Of a stretch of 7,965 nt of DNA, positions 6,020 to 7,965 are shown in pieces (position 1 is the stretch's first letter; the number at the start of each line of letters is the position of its first letter). Origin of the DNA: Rhodospirillales bacterium (lineage in GTDB: Bacteria > Pseudomonadota > Alphaproteobacteria > Rhodospirillales_A > JACZKS01); assembly GCA_018648445.1 (NCBI GenBank), contig JABGRG010000146.1, forward strand, positions 1 through 7,965, read 5' to 3'. The translations under genes and the position numbers were made by a program. Below the pieces are notes generated by a model, which ran no database searches, was not told the DNA's origin, and saw only the letters and a program-made list of their open reading frames with translations.

Positions 6020-6328
6020 ATGCAGGACGATGAATTCGACTTCATTGTGCAAATCCCGCCGGAGGAGATCGGCGCCGACTTCGAGCGGCCGCCACCAGTT
6101 TGGGATTTGATGAAGATGGTCGCAGACTCAAAGAATGGCGGCGGCACCTTCGTGACTGCCGGCAAGGCGCATGTGATCAAGGCCACGAGCTTCGGTGCGG
6201 TCAATTGTGTGAAGACTGGGCGGTACAAAAGTGGCTTGCAAGATTACCGGACCTGTATGACTGTCCGGTCAGTGAATTTCGATAGGGAAAGGGGTCATTA
6301 TGCTGGTACGAACGATGGCGCAGATTGA
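6020..6328 (+). CDS. Hypothetical protein, possibly a 5'-truncated gene, overlapping the double-EctC gene
   Basis: A 102-residue frame beginning MQDDEFDFIVQIPPEEIGAD has clear GC preference at third positions through about codon 75, which supports real coding. The same frame is open back to a stop at 5957-5959 and reads protein-like sequence (VVAHNRPNCVHRFNN) without any start codon, and no ribosome binding site precedes the ATG at 6020. This suggests that the true 5' end was lost or lies in another frame. The last part (from about codon 80) is weak, and the stop at 6326-6328 lies 29 nt inside the double-EctC gene. I do not recognise the family: no signal peptide, membrane segment or known motif is seen. 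It may be a gene remnant rather than a working gene. An opposite-strand frame across 5956-6228 is judged to be its shadow. Confidence 0.4.
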   Translation: MQDDEFDFIVQIPPEEIGADFERPPPVWDLMKMVADSKNGGGTFVTAGKAHVIKATSFGAVNCVKTGRYKSGLQDYRTCMTVRSVNFDRERGHYAGTNDGAD

Positions 6329-7133
6329 GGCGGAAGGGCGGGTGATATCCATCGGGTACGGCAAGGCGACGGCGGTGCGTCTGCTGACCAAGGCCGATGG
6401 CCTAAATTTCTCCATTTCCGAGGCCCGCGGCAGCAAGGCCGGCGCCTCAACCCTGTGGTACAAAAACCACTGGGAAGCCAATTATGTGCGCTCCGGCAGC
6501 GCCATCCTCGAAGACTGCAACTCCGGACAGCGCTGGCCTTTGGAGCCGGGCATGCTCTATTGCGTCGGCCCGCTGGATAAGCACCGCATTATCCGTGAGG
6601 TGGACACCGACATGCGCATGATTTCCGTCTTTAACCCGCCGATCATCGGTCAGGAGACCCATGGCGAGGATGGCGCCTATCCACCCAGTGGCGATCTGCC
6701 GCCGCGCCAGGGCCGCATGACCGTGACAACGCTGGAAGATGTCCGCAAGGCCGGCATGGAGGTGAGCATCAATGGCGGCCGGGTGATTGCGCAGCGCTAT
6801 CTGACCGCTGCCGATCAGATGGGGTTTTCCTTCAGTTCGGTGAAGGTCAAGGAAGGCGTCGAAACCGATCTTTGGTACAAGAACCACTGGGAAGGAAATC
6901 TGGTCCTCGATGGCAGTCTGGAAGTCACCGACAAGACTACCGGCGACGTCCATATCCTGGGACCCGGGGGGCTCTATCTGGTCGGCCCCGACGATCCGCA
7001 CCACCTCAAGGCCTTGACCGACGTCCACGCCATCTCTGTCTTCGACCCGCCGCTGACCGGCAACGAAGACCACGACGCGGACGGCGCCTACCCGCCGACG
7101 GGCCCGCTGCCGCCGGGGCCGGGCGTGGGGTGA
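6300..7133 (+). CDS. Tandem double-domain ectoine synthase (EctC)-like protein
   Basis: This 277-residue protein holds two complete EctC-like cupin domains in tandem, residues 1-139 and 140-277. Each begins like EctC (MLVRTMAQIE; MTVTTLEDVR) and each has WYKNHWE, a G-x-LY strand, VF-N/D-PP and DGAYPP. EctC of ectoine makers is about 130 residues and cyclises N-gamma-acetyl-L-2,4-diaminobutyrate to ectoine with an active-site iron. The three iron ligands known from EctC (Glu57, Tyr85, His93) align with Glu59, Tyr87, His95 in the first half and Glu198, Tyr226, His234 in the second, each exactly 139 residues apart. Equivalents of Glu115 and His117 are also kept (Glu119/His121; Glu256/His258). 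Equivalents of Trp21 and Thr40 seem changed in both halves, so ectoine may not be the product. AAGGGG lies about 7 nt before the ATG. No ectA, ectB or ectD is in the window. The protein is cytosolic. Family is certain, function is not. Confidence 0.9.
   Translation: MLVRTMAQIEAEGRVISIGYGKATAVRLLTKADGLNFSISEARGSKAGASTLWYKNHWEANYVRSGSAILEDCNSGQRWPLEPGMLYCVGPLDKHRIIREVDTDMRMISVFNPPIIGQETHGEDGAYPPSGDLPPRQGRMTVTTLEDVRKAGMEVSINGGRVIAQRYLTAADQMGFSFSSVKVKEGVETDLWYKNHWEGNLVLDGSLEVTDKTTGDVHILGPGGLYLVGPDDPHHLKALTDVHAISVFDPPLTGNEDHDADGAYPPTGPLPPGPGVG
6456..6894 (+). repeat. Direct repeat marking the internal duplication in the double-EctC gene
   Basis: Positions 6456-6477 and 6873-6894 match in 21 of 22 bases and encode WYKNHWE with flanking bases in both domains. 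The distance between the copies is 417 nt, exactly 139 codons, the same spacing as between all three iron ligand pairs. The rest of the two halves has diverged much more at DNA level, so the identity here reflects constraint on this active-site strand, or local gene conversion, more than recent duplication. Confidence 0.75.
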
Positions 7134-7351
7134 CTTCCGGCTATGGCACTGACCGGGTCTAATCCGGCGTCAGATAGATTTCCGCTCAGCTTGTGAGGGC
7201 AAGCCTTCAGTGCTTGGTCCCAAAAGAGGTGGCCATCAGAATAGCAAGTGATGCCGATTGGTGCTAAGATTCGAAACGAAAGAAGCGGCGTCAAATTAGC
7301 TGGTTCGAATTTCCCGTCATCAAGAATTGATAATCATTGGGATCTTGAAGT

Positions 7352-7942
7352 ATGGAGATAACGGGTTCCAAGGGTCCTTTAGTTGACAAGGAACTCGTCA
7401 CGAAACTTTCGGAAGATATGATCGCCGAAGATTTTGCCAGTACGGCGGATTATTTTGAAGCTCTTGGTGTCGGCCCACCCATCATAAATTGGAGCCCGCA
7501 GCTCGACCAACTTGAAGAGCCGGCATTACGCACACTACTCAGTTATTGGAACGAACTGCCAAAGGGCGTCAGACTGCCGCTTAGTCAAAAAATTGACCCT
7601 TTGAATATGCGTGCCGCACTAGGCTACGTAATGCTGCTGGAAGTCTTGGACGATGGCATGGACTACCGTTATCGTCTCTATGGGTCCATCATTGCCGGCC
7701 ATGCAGGCTTTGATGCAACCGGGCTATTAGTGTCGGAAATTCCGATTAGTCAAATGGTGCCCTTCTTCTTGGCGTGTTATCAGGCTTGTCTGATGCGCAA
7801 GGAACATTTGTTCACGCGCCATGTCCCGCCGATGGAAGTTCGGGTTAGAAGTTGGGACAGATTGATCCTCCCGTTGGAAAATGGCGACGGCGCTATAGAT
7901 CGATTGTTGGTTGGAAACATCCCCGGCTCTTGGAGACCATAG
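7352..7942 (+). CDS. Stand-alone PAS_5-type domain protein
   Basis: The protein has 196 residues. Residues about 57-192 resemble the PAS_5 family (PF07310), common in Rhodospirillales and other alphaproteobacteria: LRTLLSYWNELPKG, then IDPLNMRAALGYVMLLEV, DYRYRLYGSIIAGHAGFD.TG, EHLFTRHVPP and the final strand WDRLILPLENG...DRLLVGNIP. No kinase, GGDEF, HTH or other output domain is present, and no signal peptide or membrane segment is seen, so it probably acts as a cytosolic sensor or ligand-binding protein with an unknown partner. The first 50 residues are not recognisable. The ribosome binding site is weak (GGGA about 14 nt upstream). It follows the double-EctC gene after 218 nt on the same strand; this gap is long enough for its own promoter, so an operon cannot be claimed. 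Confidence 0.75.
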   Translation: MEITGSKGPLVDKELVTKLSEDMIAEDFASTADYFEALGVGPPIINWSPQLDQLEEPALRTLLSYWNELPKGVRLPLSQKIDPLNMRAALGYVMLLEVLDDGMDYRYRLYGSIIAGHAGFDATGLLVSEIPISQMVPFFLACYQACLMRKEHLFTRHVPPMEVRVRSWDRLILPLENGDGAIDRLLVGNIPGSWRP

Positions 7943-7965
7943 AACTCCGTCCGCGAGCACGCTTA

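Noticed and set aside
5956..6228. Minus-strand 90-codon frame upstream of the double-EctC gene
   Set aside because: The plus-strand frame across the same bases has better codon composition, and the minus-strand reading is Ser/Thr/Pro-rich low-quality sequence typical of an antisense frame.
6447..7073. Long minus-strand open frame (208 codons) opposite the double-EctC gene
   Set aside because: It is a shadow caused by GC-rich third positions of the real gene; the plus strand carries an unambiguous protein family.
7140..7175. Inverted repeat after the double-EctC gene as a terminator
   Set aside because: The arms (around TGACCGG and CCGGCGTCA) pair imperfectly and no T tract follows.
1..7965. 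CRISPR array, tRNA, rRNA, insertion sequence or attachment sites
   Set aside because: No regularly spaced repeats, cloverleaf-like sequences, rRNA motifs, transposase motifs or terminal inverted repeats were seen on reading both strands.

Overview
The window looks like a chromosomal accessory segment of an alphaproteobacterium, most likely of Rhodospirillales type. The pointers are moderately high GC with strong GC preference at third codon positions, a stand-alone PAS_5-type protein, and a Tat-exported dienelactone hydrolase-like protein. No rRNA, tRNA or CRISPR array is visible. The taxonomic call is an inference, not a match.

Layout from left to right. (1) Positions 1-954, minus strand: 5' part of a lipoprotein with a DUF7948-like N-terminal domain leading into an SBBP-type beta-propeller; it runs off the left edge. 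(2) About 955-2360: a decayed zone without an intact gene. It holds a 71-residue stump of a class I SAM methyltransferase joined to an unrelated, frameshifted C-terminal remnant, and possibly a second frameshifted remnant on the plus strand. (3) Positions 2368-5652, minus strand: four intact genes in one direction. In transcription order they encode a Tat-exported dienelactone hydrolase family protein, an IPNS-like Fe(II)/2-oxoglutarate oxygenase (12 nt downstream, clearly one operon), a GFA/CENP-V family zinc protein and an isochorismatase-family cysteine hydrolase. This looks like a small-molecule catabolic or detoxification set of unknown substrate. (4) Positions 5653-6019: no gene seen. 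(5) Positions 6020-6328, plus strand: a small coding-like frame of unknown identity whose end overlaps the next gene. (6) Positions 6300-7133, plus strand: the most remarkable gene, an in-frame tandem fusion of two ectoine synthase (EctC) cupin domains. Each half keeps the three iron ligands, but both appear to have changed residues in the substrate pocket. (7) Positions 7352-7942, plus strand: an orphan PAS_5-type protein. The 218-nt gap at 7134-7351 shows no clear promoter or terminator.

No ectA, ectB, ectD or ask_ect gene is present, so the double EctC protein is not in a normal ectoine operon here. It starts about 650 nt from the divergently transcribed hydrolase/oxygenase operon. A shared pathway between these two units is possible but unproven. 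The double-EctC protein is the best candidate for an undescribed enzyme in this window.
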